Notes under the pieces: generated by a model
What the model was told of the DNA's origin: nothing
Database searches by the model: none
What the model saw: only the letters and a program-made list of their open reading frames with translations
Position numbers and translations under genes: made by a program
NCBI GenBank assembly: GCA_028871055.1
Contig: JAGWON010000024.1
Span: 1-33,863, forward strand
DNA: 33,863 nucleotides
Source of the DNA: Alphaproteobacteria bacterium
GTDB taxonomy: Bacteria; Pseudomonadota; Alphaproteobacteria; ATCC43930; CGMCC-115725
Direction of reading: 5' to 3'
Shown here: positions 22,641 through 31,206 of the stretch, piece after piece
Layout: each line of letters begins with the position of its first letter
How positions within the stretch are numbered: position 1 is the stretch's first letter

Positions 22641-23752
22641 GGCGCGCTCCGCGGATCGGACCGTGTGTCCACCGCCACCGTCGTCGACAGGCCGGGCCGC
22701 AGCAGGCCGAGCGTCGCGCTGTCGTCGTCGAGCACGATGCGGACGGGAACGCGCTGGACGATCTTGGTGAAGTTGCCGGTGGCGTTCTGCGGCGGGATGA
22801 CGCTGAACACCGCGCCAGTCGCCGGCGCCAGGCTGACGACGTGGCCGTGGAAGACGCGGCCGGCGAGCACGTCGGCGGCGACGGTCGCCTTCTGGCCCGG
22901 ACTCATGCGGGCGAGCTCGTTTTCCTTGAAGTTGGCGTCGATCCACAGCCCGTGCGCGGGAACGACGGAGAGCAGCGTGGTGCCGGACGTGACGTAGGCG
23001 CCGACCTGTGCCAGGCGATCGCCGACATAGCCGTCGATCGGCGAGTCGATCTCGGTATAACCACGGTCGAGTTGCGCCGTTCGTAGATCGGCCTCGGCTT
23101 GGGCCTCGGCTGCCTTGGCGCCGGCGATCTCGGTTTCGAGCACGGCGAGCTGCTGCCGGGCGGCGTCGAGCGCCGCGGCGGACGCCAGCACCGCCGCCTG
23201 CGCGGTCTGCGTCGCCGCGAGCGCGCGTTGCGAGCTCTGCACCGAGCCGGCGCTGACGCGGGCGAGGGTGCGATAGCGGATCGCGTCTTCGTCGGCGAAC
23301 ACGGCGGCCGCCTTTTTGGCCGCAAGGTCGGCCTCGGCCTGGCGGATCGTCGCCTGCTGCAGCGTAGTTTTTGCCTGCAGGTTGGCGAGCGCGGCCTGAC
23401 GCTCGCCGACGGTTGCGGTGGCGCGATCGAGCGCGGCCTGGAAGTCGCGGGGGTCGAGGCGGACGAGCGGCTGGCCTTGCCGCACGTATTGATTGTCCGC
23501 GACCAGGATTTGCGCGACGAAGCCGGCGACATGCGGCGCGATCGGCGTCACGTCGCCGCCGACATAGGCGTCGTCGGTGGTCTCGACGAAGCGGCCGAGG
23601 GTCCACCAGTGTTCGCCGTACCACAGCGCGACGAGCGCGGCGAGGCCGAGCGCAATCGCGGCGACGCGCCGGCGCGAGGCGAGCCGCCCGATCACCGCCG
23701 CCGGCGCGACCGCGACGCGGTCGATACCCTGATCGATCGTCTGTTCGCTCAT
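22637..23752 (-). CDS. HlyD/EmrA-family membrane fusion protein
   Basis: This 371-aa periplasmic adaptor of the efflux pump has one N-terminal TM (residues 30-48, VAAIALGLAALVALWYGEH). A biotinyl-lipoyl-like half follows (VGGDVTPIAPHVAGFVAQILVADNQYVRQGQPLVRLD), then a long alpha-helical hairpin rich in Ala, Gln and Glu (about 95-210). The second lipoyl half (YTEIDSPIDGYVGDRLAQVGAYV) and a beta-barrel domain come last. The ATG at 23752 lies 11 bp after the HxlR gene. With EmrB it would span towards an outer-membrane channel, which is not encoded here. Confidence 0.93.
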   Translation of the reverse strand: MSEQTIDQGIDRVAVAPAAVIGRLASRRRVAAIALGLAALVALWYGEHWWTLGRFVETTDDAYVGGDVTPIAPHVAGFVAQILVADNQYVRQGQPLVRLDPRDFQAALDRATATVGERQAALANLQAKTTLQQATIRQAEADLAAKKAAAVFADEDAIRYRTLARVSAGSVQSSQRALAATQTAQAAVLASAAALDAARQQLAVLETEIAGAKAAEAQAEADLRTAQLDRGYTEIDSPIDGYVGDRLAQVGAYVTSGTTLLSVVPAHGLWIDANFKENELARMSPGQKATVAADVLAGRVFHGHVVSLAPATGAVFSVIPPQNATGNFTKIVQRVPVRIVLDDDSATLGLLRPGLSTTVAVDTRSDPRSAP

Positions 23753-23763
23753 GATGGCACCTC

Positions 23764-24252
23764 TCACATCGCGGTGGGCGGCGCGTGCCGGCGGCGCGTT
23801 TGCTCGTCGGCGGCCGGTCCGGCGGCGGTGCGAAAGCGCGGTGCCACCAAGGGCGCGCCGCTGGCGCGGTCGACCAGCACCGCGTCGACCGGCTTGCCGG
23901 TTTCGGTGTCGACGACGACGACGCTCGCGCCCTCGGGCGCGAAATGCTTGTTGCCCCAGGCGAGCAGCGCCAGCAGCACCGGGCGGAAATCCTGCCCGCG
24001 CTCGGTCAGCACGTATTCGAAGCGCGGCGGCCGCGCGCTGTAGCGACGGCGCTCGAGCAGGCCGCTCGCGACCAGGGCGTTGAGCCGCCGCGTCAGCATG
24101 TTGGGCGCGATGTCGAGGCTCTTCTGGAACTGATCGAAGCGCGTCAGGCCATGGAACGCGTCGCGCAGGATCAGGATGCTCCACCATTCGCCGACGCGCT
24201 CGAGGCTGCGGGCGATCGGGCATTGCATCTTGCCGAAGCTTTTGCGCTGCAT
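23764..24252 (-). CDS. HxlR-family transcriptional regulator
   Basis: This 162-aa protein has a winged-helix HxlR domain at residues 9-105: QCPIARSLERVGEWWSILILRDAFHGLTRFDQFQ, then IAPNMLTRRLNALVASGLLERR and YVLTERGQDFRPVLLALLAWG. A C-terminal extension contains VVVVDTETGKPVDAVLVDR, seen in many proteobacterial members. The start is taken at the ATG at 24252, with GGGAG upstream; M9 would be a shorter alternative. It is the first gene of the efflux operon and probably represses it through the palindrome just upstream. Confidence 0.9.
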   Translation of the reverse strand: MQRKSFGKMQCPIARSLERVGEWWSILILRDAFHGLTRFDQFQKSLDIAPNMLTRRLNALVASGLLERRRYSARPPRFEYVLTERGQDFRPVLLALLAWGNKHFAPEGASVVVVDTETGKPVDAVLVDRASGAPLVAPRFRTAAGPAADEQTRRRHAPPTAM

Positions 24253-24271
24253 GGGACGGTCGCTCCCGTTA

Positions 24272-24310
24272 CTATCAATATGATAGCAACTGGTACCACA
24301 GGCACTATCA
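24272..24310 (-). promoter_or_regulatory. Probable HxlR operator region
   Basis: CTATCA-ATA-TGATAG (24272-24286) is a perfect 6-3-6 palindrome. The half-site CTATCA recurs at 24305-24310, 33 bp along, which is about three helical turns. Both lie within 60 bp upstream of the HxlR gene in an otherwise GC-rich gap. This suits autoregulation of the efflux operon. Confidence 0.6.
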
Positions 24311-24395
24311 TAATGCAAGCGACATGTTAACGGGCAGGATTCCGGCCTTTTGCCGGCTTTCGCATCCCGGCCGATTGCTTCGGGACGGGCGCCGT

Positions 24396-25181
24396 TTAAA
24401 GCGTGCGGAAGCCGAGCCGCCGCGAGATCGCGTCCGCCGCCCGCTTGAGCGCGCGGGCGACCGCGCCGTCGAAAGCGACGCCGAGCTCCTCGCTGCGGCC
24501 GAGCGCGCCGATCACCGCGCCGATCCGGCCCTTGTGGTCGAACACCGGCGCGGCCAGGGCATTGACGCCGGGCACGAGATCGCCGCTGACATGCGCCAGG
24601 CCGATTTTGCGCGTCCGGTCGAGCAGCGTCTCGACCGCTTGCTGCTTGTAGAGCGCGGTCGCCGGTCCGCGCGCGGCGGCGCGCTCGGCGGCGATCAGCG
24701 CCCGCGTCTGCGCCGCCGGCAGGAACGCGGCGAAGACGCGGCCGGTCGCGGTCGTCAGCAGCGGCAGGATCGAGCCGACGCGCACGTTCATGGTGACGGG
24801 CCGCGCGCTCTCCTCGAGATCGAACACCACCGGTCCCTGTCGGCTCCACAGCGCCAGCAGCACGGTCTCGTCAATCGCGTCGCGCAGCGCCGGCAGCCGG
24901 CTTTGGGCGCAGCGCACGACGTCGATGGTGCGCAAACCGGCAAGACCGAGCGCGATGCTGAGCGGACCGATGCCGTAATGGCCGGTCACCGCATCCTGCT
25001 CGACCAGGCCGGTGCGCGTCAGGCTGACGAGATAGCGGTGCGCCTTGCCGGGATGGAGGCGGGCGAGGCCGGCGATATCCTTGAGCGGCGCCGCACGCCC
25101 GGCCGCGATCAGGGCGCGCAGCAGTCCGGCCGCGACCTCGACCGACTGGATTCCCCGCTGCGACTTGCGTTTCGTTGACAT
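24396..25181 (-). CDS. IclR-family transcriptional regulator
   Basis: In this 261-aa protein an N-terminal winged helix (residues 10-75, QSVEVAAGLLRALIAAGRAAPLKDIAGLARL, AHRYLVSLTRTGLVEQD) is followed by the IclR effector-binding domain. That domain has LPALRDAIDETVLLALW, then LLTTATGRVFAAFLP and VNALAAPVFDHKGRIGAVIGALG. It is transcribed divergently from the gentisate-dioxygenase-like gene with 77 bp between, so it very likely controls that gene in response to an aromatic acid. The shared gap is AT-rich (GATTATCAGATGAATC at 25204-25219) and probably holds the operator. Confidence 0.92.
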   Translation of the reverse strand: MSTKRKSQRGIQSVEVAAGLLRALIAAGRAAPLKDIAGLARLHPGKAHRYLVSLTRTGLVEQDAVTGHYGIGPLSIALGLAGLRTIDVVRCAQSRLPALRDAIDETVLLALWSRQGPVVFDLEESARPVTMNVRVGSILPLLTTATGRVFAAFLPAAQTRALIAAERAAARGPATALYKQQAVETLLDRTRKIGLAHVSGDLVPGVNALAAPVFDHKGRIGAVIGALGRSEELGVAFDGAVARALKRAADAISRRLGFRTL

Positions 25182-25258
25182 CGTCCGGCGCTTGACGATT
25201 ATGGATTATCAGATGAATCATACCATGTGTAACAAGGAACGCGCAGAGGGAGGACGCC

Positions 25259-26380
25259 ATGGCCCGCACCGCGCGGCAGGCCCGCGCCGCCCTGAAGACC
25301 GACGCCAAGGCGCTCAATCTCGTCGAGTTCTGGGAGCAGCGCGCCGACGTCGAGTTGCGGGCGCCGCGCAACCAGGCGATGGCGCATCGCTGGCGCTGGT
25401 CCGACATCGAGCCGCGCCTGCGCGTCGCGGCGAGGACCGTGCCGATCGAGGAATGCGAGCGCCGCGCGCTGGTCTTCGCCAATCCCGGCCTCGACGGCAA
25501 GCCCTACATCACCAACACGCTGTTCGCCGCCTACTCGCTCTACAACCCGGGCGAGCAGGCGCCCGTCCATCGCCACACGCCGTCGGCCAGCCGCTTCGTG
25601 CTCGAGGGCGACGGCGGCTTCACCGTGGTCGAGGGCGAGAAGCTGCGCATGGCGCGCGGCGATCTGATCCTGACGCCCGCCGGCACCTGGCACGATCACG
25701 GCAACGACGGGCGCGAGCCGGTGATCTGGGTCGACGTGCTCGACGTGCCGCTGGTCGAGAGCCTCAACGCCACCCGTTTCGAGTTCGACTACGCCGAGAG
25801 CGATCCCGGCACCAACAGCGGCCAGCCGGTGCGCAAGCCGGTGCAGACCGTGCGCGCGCCCGCCGGCCATTCGACCAATCTCTACGGCGCCGCCGGCATC
25901 CTGCCGCGCTTCGTCTCGCACCGGCGCGGCCCGAACCGGCATTCGCCGATGTTCGTCTATCGCTGGGAAGCGACGCGACAGGCCTTCGATCGGCTGCGGC
26001 AATACGACGGCAGCCCCTATGACGGCGTACTGATCGAATACGTCGATCCCACCACCGGCGGCGCGGTCATGCCGACGATGGCGTTCCGCTGCCAGCTCCT
26101 GCGCGCCGGCGAGCGCACGCGCGCGCAGCGCAAGACCGCGAGCAGCCTCTATTGCGTGCTCGAGGGCGAGGGCTGCACCGAGGTCGAGGGCAAGCGGCTC
26201 GATTGGCAACGCAACGACGTCTTCACCGTGCCCGGCTGGCTGTGGCACGAGCACCGCAATGCCGGCAGCGGCGACGCCTTTCTCTATTCCGTCACCGACG
26301 AGCCGACGCTGCGCAAGCTGGGATTGTTCCGCGCCGAGGGCCGCCGTGCCGACGGCACGGTCGAGCCGCTGATCGACTGA
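25259..26380 (+). CDS. Gentisate 1,2-dioxygenase-like bicupin
   Basis: This 373-aa protein has two cupin domains. The first keeps the iron ligands H104 and H106 (VHRHTPSASRFVLEGDG) and H145 (GTWHDHGND). The second has SLYCVLEGEG and WLWHEHRN and has lost part of its metal site, as is normal. Such enzymes cleave gentisate, salicylate or 1-hydroxy-2-naphthoate with O2; which of these cannot be told from the sequence alone. GGGAGG lies just before the ATG. No maleylpyruvate isomerase or fumarylpyruvate hydrolase gene follows, so the rest of the pathway must lie elsewhere. Confidence 0.88.
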   Translation: MARTARQARAALKTDAKALNLVEFWEQRADVELRAPRNQAMAHRWRWSDIEPRLRVAARTVPIEECERRALVFANPGLDGKPYITNTLFAAYSLYNPGEQAPVHRHTPSASRFVLEGDGGFTVVEGEKLRMARGDLILTPAGTWHDHGNDGREPVIWVDVLDVPLVESLNATRFEFDYAESDPGTNSGQPVRKPVQTVRAPAGHSTNLYGAAGILPRFVSHRRGPNRHSPMFVYRWEATRQAFDRLRQYDGSPYDGVLIEYVDPTTGGAVMPTMAFRCQLLRAGERTRAQRKTASSLYCVLEGEGCTEVEGKRLDWQRNDVFTVPGWLWHEHRNAGSGDAFLYSVTDEPTLRKLGLFRAEGRRADGTVEPLID

Positions 26381-26461
26381 CGCCGCACCGCGCCGCCGTT
26401 CGCGCGGCTGGGCTCGCCTGTTGTAGGGTGCGACAGCATGCAACCTTCGGGGGAGGGGATC

Positions 26462-27232
26462 GTGCCGAATATATTGCGCATCGTTGTGCCGGTGCTCGCC
26501 GCGTTCGTCGCGTTCGCTGTGCTCGTCGCCGGCCGCGCCGCGGCCGAGGATCGCGTCGTGCTGCAAACCCGGCCGGGCGTCACCCAGCCGATCCTGTTCC
26601 AGCCGGCGGCTTCGCCGGTCGCCAGCGTCGTGCTGTTTCCCGGCGGCGTCGGCGTCATCGCGGTCACCGGGGGCAACTTCCTGCTGCGCGTGCGCGGCGA
26701 GTTTGCGGCTCGGGGCATCAGTGTCGCCGTGATCGACGCGCCGTCCGATCGCAGCACCGATTCAATCGAATACCGCGCCAGTGCCGACGCCGCGCAGGAT
26801 CTCGCTGCCGTCGTCAACTTTCTGAAGTCGAAGGCGTCGGTGCCGGTGTGGCTGGTCGGCACCAGCAACGGTTAGGTCTCCGCCGCCAATGGCGCGGTGC
26901 GCCTCGGGCCGTCTCAGGTGAACGGTCTGGTGCTGACCTCGTCGGTGTGGAGCGGCGGCATGGGGCTCGTCCCGCTCGACAAGGTCGCCGTGCCGACCCT
27001 CGTCGTCCACAATCGCCAGGACGGCTGCCGCAAAAGCTCGCCCTCCGACGCCGAATCGGGGCTGGCCCGGCTCGCCGCCGCGCCGGCGAAACAGCTCGTC
27101 TTCGTTTCCGGCGGCGTTCCGAAGGGCAATCCTTGCGGTGGCCTATCGGCGCACGGCTATTACGGCATCGAGAACCAGGTCGTTCCCGTCGTCATCGACT
27201 GGATCAAAAGCCGCACTCCGCCGGCGCACTAG
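26462..27232 (+). pseudogene. Alpha/beta-hydrolase-like secreted protein with in-frame amber stop
   Basis: The reading frame has 256 sense codons interrupted by one TAG at 26873-26875. The GTG at 26462, with GGGGAGGGG just upstream, is the best start; an ATG at 26438 lies before that site. Residues 1-28 form a signal peptide (VAGRAAAED). The first part carries VLFPGGVGVIAV and ends in WLVGTSNG, a GxSxG nucleophile elbow; the stop falls directly after it. The same frame continues with VSAANGAVRL and runs to a catalytic-His-like SAHGYYGIE. A single base change of a Ser or Leu codon, TCG or TTG to TAG, would explain the break. It may be a true pseudogene or a sequencing error. Confidence 0.8.
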
Positions 27233-27271
27233 AACGGATTGCGTTTAAATTGAATCGCCACATCCACACAT

Positions 27272-27332
27272 CGTCATTCCCGCGAACGCGGGAATCCAGG
27301 GCTCCTGGACCCCCGCTTGCGCGGGGGTGACG
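27272..27332. repeat. REP/BIME repeat (family B), short copy
   Basis: CGTCATTCCCGCGAACGCGGGAATCCAGG is followed directly by CTGGACCCCCGCTTGCGCGGGGGTGACG. The two REP ends are present and the central spacer seen at 5513-5635 is missing. The rest of the 228-bp gap before the HU gene shows no gene. Confidence 0.85.
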
Positions 27333-27460
27333 AACGCGGTGTGCCAACCTAATTGCATCATGCCCTAGGTCGCGGCTGCAGATTTTTATCGGCACAAACC
27401 CGCTCCGCGCGCAGCTCGCGCGCGCTGAAGAAAGAAACGCCTCGACGCCAGGCCGGAAGC

Positions 27461-27733
27461 CTAGGCGACGGCTTCTTTCAGGTCCTTGCCGGCGCGGAAG
27501 CGCGGCACCCGTCGCGCGGCGATCTTGATGGTTTCGCCGGTCCGCGGATTCCGCCCTTCGGTCGCCGCGCGTTGCGCGACGCGGAAGGTGCCGAAGCCGA
27601 CGAGACGAACGTCGCTGCCTTTCTTCAACTCGCGGCTGATGCAGTCGAGGACCGCATCGACCGCGCCTTCGGCACGCGATTTCTTCAAGCTCGCGACCGA
27701 AGCGACGGCGTCTATCAAGCCCTGTTTGTTCAT
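27461..27733 (-). CDS. hup: HU-family DNA-binding protein
   Basis: This 90-aa nucleoid protein has the classic HU fold: MNKQGLIDAVASVASLKKSRAEGAVDAVLD at the N-terminus, then VRLVGFGTFRVAQRAATEGRNPRTGETIKI, whose NPRTG and following basic residues form the DNA-binding arm. It ends with PRFRAGKDLKEAV. The ATG at 27733 has AAGGG upstream and matches the family start; an in-frame ATG five codons earlier is less likely. Confidence 0.95.
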   Translation of the reverse strand: MNKQGLIDAVASVASLKKSRAEGAVDAVLDCISRELKKGSDVRLVGFGTFRVAQRAATEGRNPRTGETIKIAARRVPRFRAGKDLKEAVA

Positions 27734-27824
27734 GGTTGAGCCCTTCATGCTCGTGACGAACGGTCATGCCTTATAGTGAGTCGGCCCTGGCGTAAACGCC
27801 GACTCGACGCGCCGGCGCCAATGG

Positions 27825-28436
27825 TCACGGCTGGGCGCGGCCCTCATAGAGATAGGTCATGACCTTCGGCCCCGGCATGTAGCCGGTGCGGAGGTCGCGG
27901 ATGGCGAAGCCGGCGCTTTCGATCAGCGCGCGGATCGGCCGGTTGAGGTGACAGCCACCGGCGAGCGGCCGCCACAGCGGCGTCAGCCGGTTCTGCCATG
28001 TGCGCACGCGCGCGTCCGGCGACAGGCCGTGCTCGACGAACAGCAACTGGCCGCCGGGCTTGAGCACGCGGCGCATCTCGGCGAGCGCGCGGCCGATGTC
28101 GGGAATGGTGCACAGCGTCCAGGTGGTGACCACCGTGTCGACGCTGCGGCCGTCGAGCGGAATCGCCTCGGCCGAGCCCTCGATCCATTCCACCGGCCGC
28201 GCCGCCGCGCGCGCCGCCCGCCGCGCCATCGCCAGCAGCCGCGGCGACGGCTCGAGCGCGACGAGTTCGCGCACGCGCGCGCCGTAGAACGGCAGGTTGA
28301 GGCCCGAGCCGGCGCCGATCTCGAGCACGCGGCCCGTGGCGGCGCCGACCACGCGCTGGCGATAGGGCACGAGCCGGCGATTGCGCATCGCCAGATGGCA
28401 GAGACGCGGCACGATGCGGTCGGCGTAGAAGCCCAT
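27825..28436 (-). CDS. Class I SAM-dependent methyltransferase
   Basis: This protein of about 203 aa starts MGFYADRIVPRL, the usual beginning for this group; an ATG eight codons upstream is possible. Motif I is VLEIGAGSGLNLPFY (residues 38-52), the acidic motif II is ALEPSPRL, and post-I WIEGSAEAIPL is also visible. RVLKPGGQLLFVEHG is motif III. Its sequence resembles small UbiE/phospholipid-methyltransferase-like proteins, but the substrate cannot be read off. It lies 91 bp upstream of the HU gene on the same strand. Confidence 0.88.
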   Translation of the reverse strand: MGFYADRIVPRLCHLAMRNRRLVPYRQRVVGAATGRVLEIGAGSGLNLPFYGARVRELVALEPSPRLLAMARRAARAAARPVEWIEGSAEAIPLDGRSVDTVVTTWTLCTIPDIGRALAEMRRVLKPGGQLLFVEHGLSPDARVRTWQNRLTPLWRPLAGGCHLNRPIRALIESAGFAIRDLRTGYMPGPKVMTYLYEGRAQP

Positions 28437-28502
28437 GTCGGTTTCCGTGCGGTCGTGCATCCAGGCTAGGGCATGTTTCGCTCAGGTAGAACCACGCTCC
28501 CG

Positions 28503-28604
28503 CGTCGTTCCCGCGCAAGCGGGAACCCAGGGGCGGGTAACGTGCGTTTGCCCCCAGATCAAGTCCGGGGCAGGCTCTGGGTCCCCGCTTCCAGAGGGGC
28601 GACG
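28503..28604. repeat. REP/BIME repeat (family B), copy 4
   Basis: CGTCGTTCCCGCGCAAGCGGGAACCCAGG, a central GATCAAGTCCGGGGCAGG and GGGTCCCCGCTTCCAGAGGGGCGAC repeat the arrangement seen at 5513-5635 with more divergence. It occupies the divergent gap between the methyltransferase and lipoprotein genes. Confidence 0.75.
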
Positions 28605-28729
28605 GTCAGGTTGTTCAATCTCATGGCAACGCGTTCCGGCTCGACGCGTGGTCGCGGCGTCGCAAGGCCGGCGTTCGTCGCGCCCGTCGGCCACAAGAAT
28701 GTCACGCGACACCGCGGGAACGATTCCGT

Positions 28730-29542
28730 ATGCCGCAGGAGCGTTCAGGGGGAGTGATCCTGCTGTTGCGGTTTGTCAAATTCGGCCTGTTTGCCGTCGT
28801 TTTCGCTGTCGCCGGTTGCGCCCCCGCCTACTCGCCCAACGTCTATTCCGGCGACGCGGTGCAGCAGGCCAACAAGGTCGAGCGCGGCACGGTCATCGGC
28901 TTCCGTCAGGTCGAAATCCAATCCGACGGCACGGTGGGCGCCGTCGCCGGCGGCGCCGCGGGCGGCGTTCTCGGCTCGCAGGCTGGCGACGATACCGTTG
29001 CCCGCGCGCTCGGTGCGGTCGGCGGCGCGGTGGTCGGTGGTCTGGTCGGCACGACCGTCGAGCATACGACCGGCGACACCACCGGCTGGGAGTACATCGT
29101 CAGCGAAACCAACGGCGACCTGGTCTCGGTGACCCAGCGGCAGCCGCAGCCGATCGCGGTCGGCCAGCACGTGCTCGTCATCGCCGGCAAGCAGGCGCGC
29201 ATCGTTCCGGATTATTCAATCGCGTCGGCGCCGTCGGCTGCCAGTACCGCCAACAATAAGACGGCCGCGCCAGGAACGGCGCCGGCGGCCGCGGCGGCTC
29301 CGACGCCGATTACGCCGGCGAGCAATACGGCAGCGCCGGCATCGACGGCGAATTCTGCAACACCGGCCGCGGCGCCGCCGCCGCCCGTTCCCGCTTCAGC
29401 CTTTGTCGCGGCAACTCCGCCGAGCGAGCCGCAGCCCGCATCGTCCGCGGCGTCCGCGCCGTCGCCGGCTCCCGCCGACAACGGTGGGAACGCAGCCGCG
29501 CCAACGCCGCCGGCGCAGCAGCAGAGCGAATTCAATCGATGA
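28730..29542 (+). CDS. Glycine-zipper outer-membrane lipoprotein, SlyB-like
   Basis: This 270-aa protein has a lipobox FAVAGC with the acylated cysteine at residue 30 (start at the ATG at 28730; a GTG start at 28754 is possible). YSGDAVQQANKVERGTVIGFRQVEI precedes a glycine zipper (about 65-110, GAVAGGAAGGVLGSQAG and LGAVGGAVVGGLVGTTVE), as in SlyB/Pal-like 17-kDa surface antigens. GWEYIVSETNGDLVSVTQ and VGQHVLVIAGKQARIVPDY complete the conserved part. The last 110 residues are an Ala/Pro/Thr-rich low-complexity tail, longer than in typical SlyB proteins, possibly reaching into the cell wall. Confidence 0.88.
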   Translation: MPQERSGGVILLLRFVKFGLFAVVFAVAGCAPAYSPNVYSGDAVQQANKVERGTVIGFRQVEIQSDGTVGAVAGGAAGGVLGSQAGDDTVARALGAVGGAVVGGLVGTTVEHTTGDTTGWEYIVSETNGDLVSVTQRQPQPIAVGQHVLVIAGKQARIVPDYSIASAPSAASTANNKTAAPGTAPAAAAAPTPITPASNTAAPASTANSATPAAAPPPPVPASAFVAATPPSEPQPASSAASAPSPAPADNGGNAAAPTPPAQQQSEFNR

Positions 29543-29577
29543 CGGAGACGGATGTCGCCGCGCTCAGCGGCGCGCTT

Positions 29578-29726
29578 GGAGCATGATCGGATCAGGTTGA
29601 CGCACGTTCCCCACACGCGGCTTCGGGTAGGGCTCGGCTGCGCCTCGTCAACCCAAAGCAACCCTCTTCCCCTGAACAGGGGGAGAGGGAAGGGGGTATG
29701 ACTCGATCTGCACCAATCATGCTTTA
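29578..29726. repeat. Composite palindromic repeat between lipoprotein and nitrilase genes
   Basis: The outer arms GAGCATGATCGGATC and AATCATGCTT are inverted. Between them lies a family-A unit (CCCTCTTCCCCTGAACAGGGGGAGAGGG). A GC-rich stem (GCCGCGC-TCA-GCGGCGC) sits just before it, near 29555, and could end transcription of the lipoprotein gene. Confidence 0.55.
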
Positions 29727-30878
29727 GCGGCGCCGCGCCGGTGTGCGCGATCCGCTCCGACGCGTCTTGCGAACGCGGGATGAAGCGGGATGGCGCCGCG
29801 TCTCGCCCGCGCTGCGCTCGGCAGCGGCGCGTTGCGGCGCCGTGGCGCCAACCGAAACCGCTTCCGCCGCGGTTATCGGCGGCAGCTCGGCGCTGACCGC
29901 GTCCTGGAACGTCGCCGGTTCGCGCGGCGTGCGGTCGACCGCGAAACGGAAGATGTCGAAGCGGTTGTAATAGCCGACGACGTCGTGGAACTGCTTGGGC
30001 TCGACGCAGCGCGCGACGTCGATCTCGGCAGTGACGATGCCTTCGTCCTCCGCCAGCACGTCGCTGATCACCGTGCCGGTCGGATCGAGGATCATCGACA
30101 CGCCGCGCGGCGAATTCTCCAGCGTCTCGCGTGCATCCTTGTCGAGCAGTTCGAGCGCCCGGCGCAGCGTGGTGTCGACGCAGCCCGACGCCACCACGTT
30201 GAACGCCTTGGCCTCGAAGGCGTGGGCGCCAGCGCGGATCTCGATCGCCCGCCGCAAATCGTAGCCGCCGGCCTCGCTCGCCGGCCGCGTCGGCCACACC
30301 GGCGGATAGGACGACATGTGCACCTGCTCGCCCTGCGCCATCAGCGCGAATCGCGCCAGCGGATTGGTGTTCTCGCCGCAGATCAGCATGCCCAGCCGCC
30401 CGATCTCGGTCTCGGCGACGCGCAGGCCGCGACCGTCGCCGTTCGCCCAGATCAGCTTTTCGTAGAACGTCGGCACCAGCTTGCGGTGATGGTTGAGGAT
30501 CGCGCCGTCGCTGCCGATCAGCAGGTTCGAATTCCACAGGCAGCCGACGCTGGCATCGGTCGCCTCGCTGAAGCCCAGCGACACCACCGCGCCGTGGCGC
30601 CGCGCCGCCGACCGGATTTTCGTGATCTCGGGTCCGTCGAGCTTGAGCGACTGCGCCGCCAGCGCGGCGAACAGATCGTGCGAACGGATCGGCGCCTGCA
30701 ACGCCGCCCACACCGGAAAGCCGGGCACGAACGATTCCGGAAACACCACCAGCCGCGCGCCGGCGCGCGTCGCCTCGGCGATCAGGTCGCAGGCCTTGTC
30801 GGCGGTCTTGCGCGCGTCGAGGAACACCGGCGCGGCGTGGCAGGCGGCGGCCTTGAAGCGCGGATAGGAGCGGGGCAT
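29724..30878 (-). CDS. Nitrilase
   Basis: This 384-aa carbon-nitrogen hydrolase has the Glu-Lys-Cys triad E48 (VFPESFVPGFP), K133 (HHRKLVPT) and C167 (LICGENTNPLARF). The CGEN-NPLAR context and the length mark true nitrilases, which convert a nitrile to the carboxylic acid and ammonia, rather than amidases of the superfamily. The substrate (aliphatic, aryl or arylacetonitrile) is not determinable. The ATG at 30878 has GGAGG 5 bp upstream and is preferred over the longer frame. The last 50 residues are a basic low-complexity tail that may be a chance extension into repeat DNA. Confidence 0.92.
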   Translation of the reverse strand: MPRSYPRFKAAACHAAPVFLDARKTADKACDLIAEATRAGARLVVFPESFVPGFPVWAALQAPIRSHDLFAALAAQSLKLDGPEITKIRSAARRHGAVVSLGFSEATDASVGCLWNSNLLIGSDGAILNHHRKLVPTFYEKLIWANGDGRGLRVAETEIGRLGMLICGENTNPLARFALMAQGEQVHMSSYPPVWPTRPASEAGGYDLRRAIEIRAGAHAFEAKAFNVVASGCVDTTLRRALELLDKDARETLENSPRGVSMILDPTGTVISDVLAEDEGIVTAEIDVARCVEPKQFHDVVGYYNRFDIFRFAVDRTPREPATFQDAVSAELPPITAAEAVSVGATAPQRAAAERSAGETRRHPASSRVRKTRRSGSRTPARRR

Positions 30879-30892
30879 CGGAACCTCCGGGG

Positions 30893-31186
30893 ATGGGCGT
30901 CGCGTATCTTCCTTCGCTCGCGCACCGAATGCCCGAGGCAAAAAGCCGCGGTCCCTCCGGGCAGAAGATCCTGGCGGAATCGTTCGCGGTCCTGCTGCCG
31001 GGAGCCGGCGATTTCGATCTCGCTAAGAAATAATTCGGCGATCCCAAGACCGACTTGCGCGCCGGCGATGCTCTGCATCTCGCGATCGCGACCAATCACG
31101 GCGCCGAGGCGATCTACAGTCTCGACAAGACGCTGCTCAAGGCCGGCCGCCGCCTCGGCTTGCCAGTGAGCGCGGCCGTCATGTAG
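30893..31186 (+). pseudogene. Decayed PIN-domain (VapC-like) toxin remnant
   Basis: Only the C-terminal half of a PIN domain survives. After a TAA at 31031-31033 the same frame reads DLRAGDALHLAIATNHGAEA and YSLDKTLLKAGRRLGLPVS, the usual VapC C-terminus with its conserved acidic GDALHLA. Before the stop, KILAESFAVLLPGAGDFDLA fits the middle of the domain. The N-terminal strand with the first catalytic aspartate is missing, since the frame begins at the nitrilase promoter. It is therefore 5'-truncated and carries a nonsense codon. No VapB remnant is seen. Confidence 0.7.
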
Positions 31187-31206
31187 AGCAGGACATATGC
31201 GAATAT

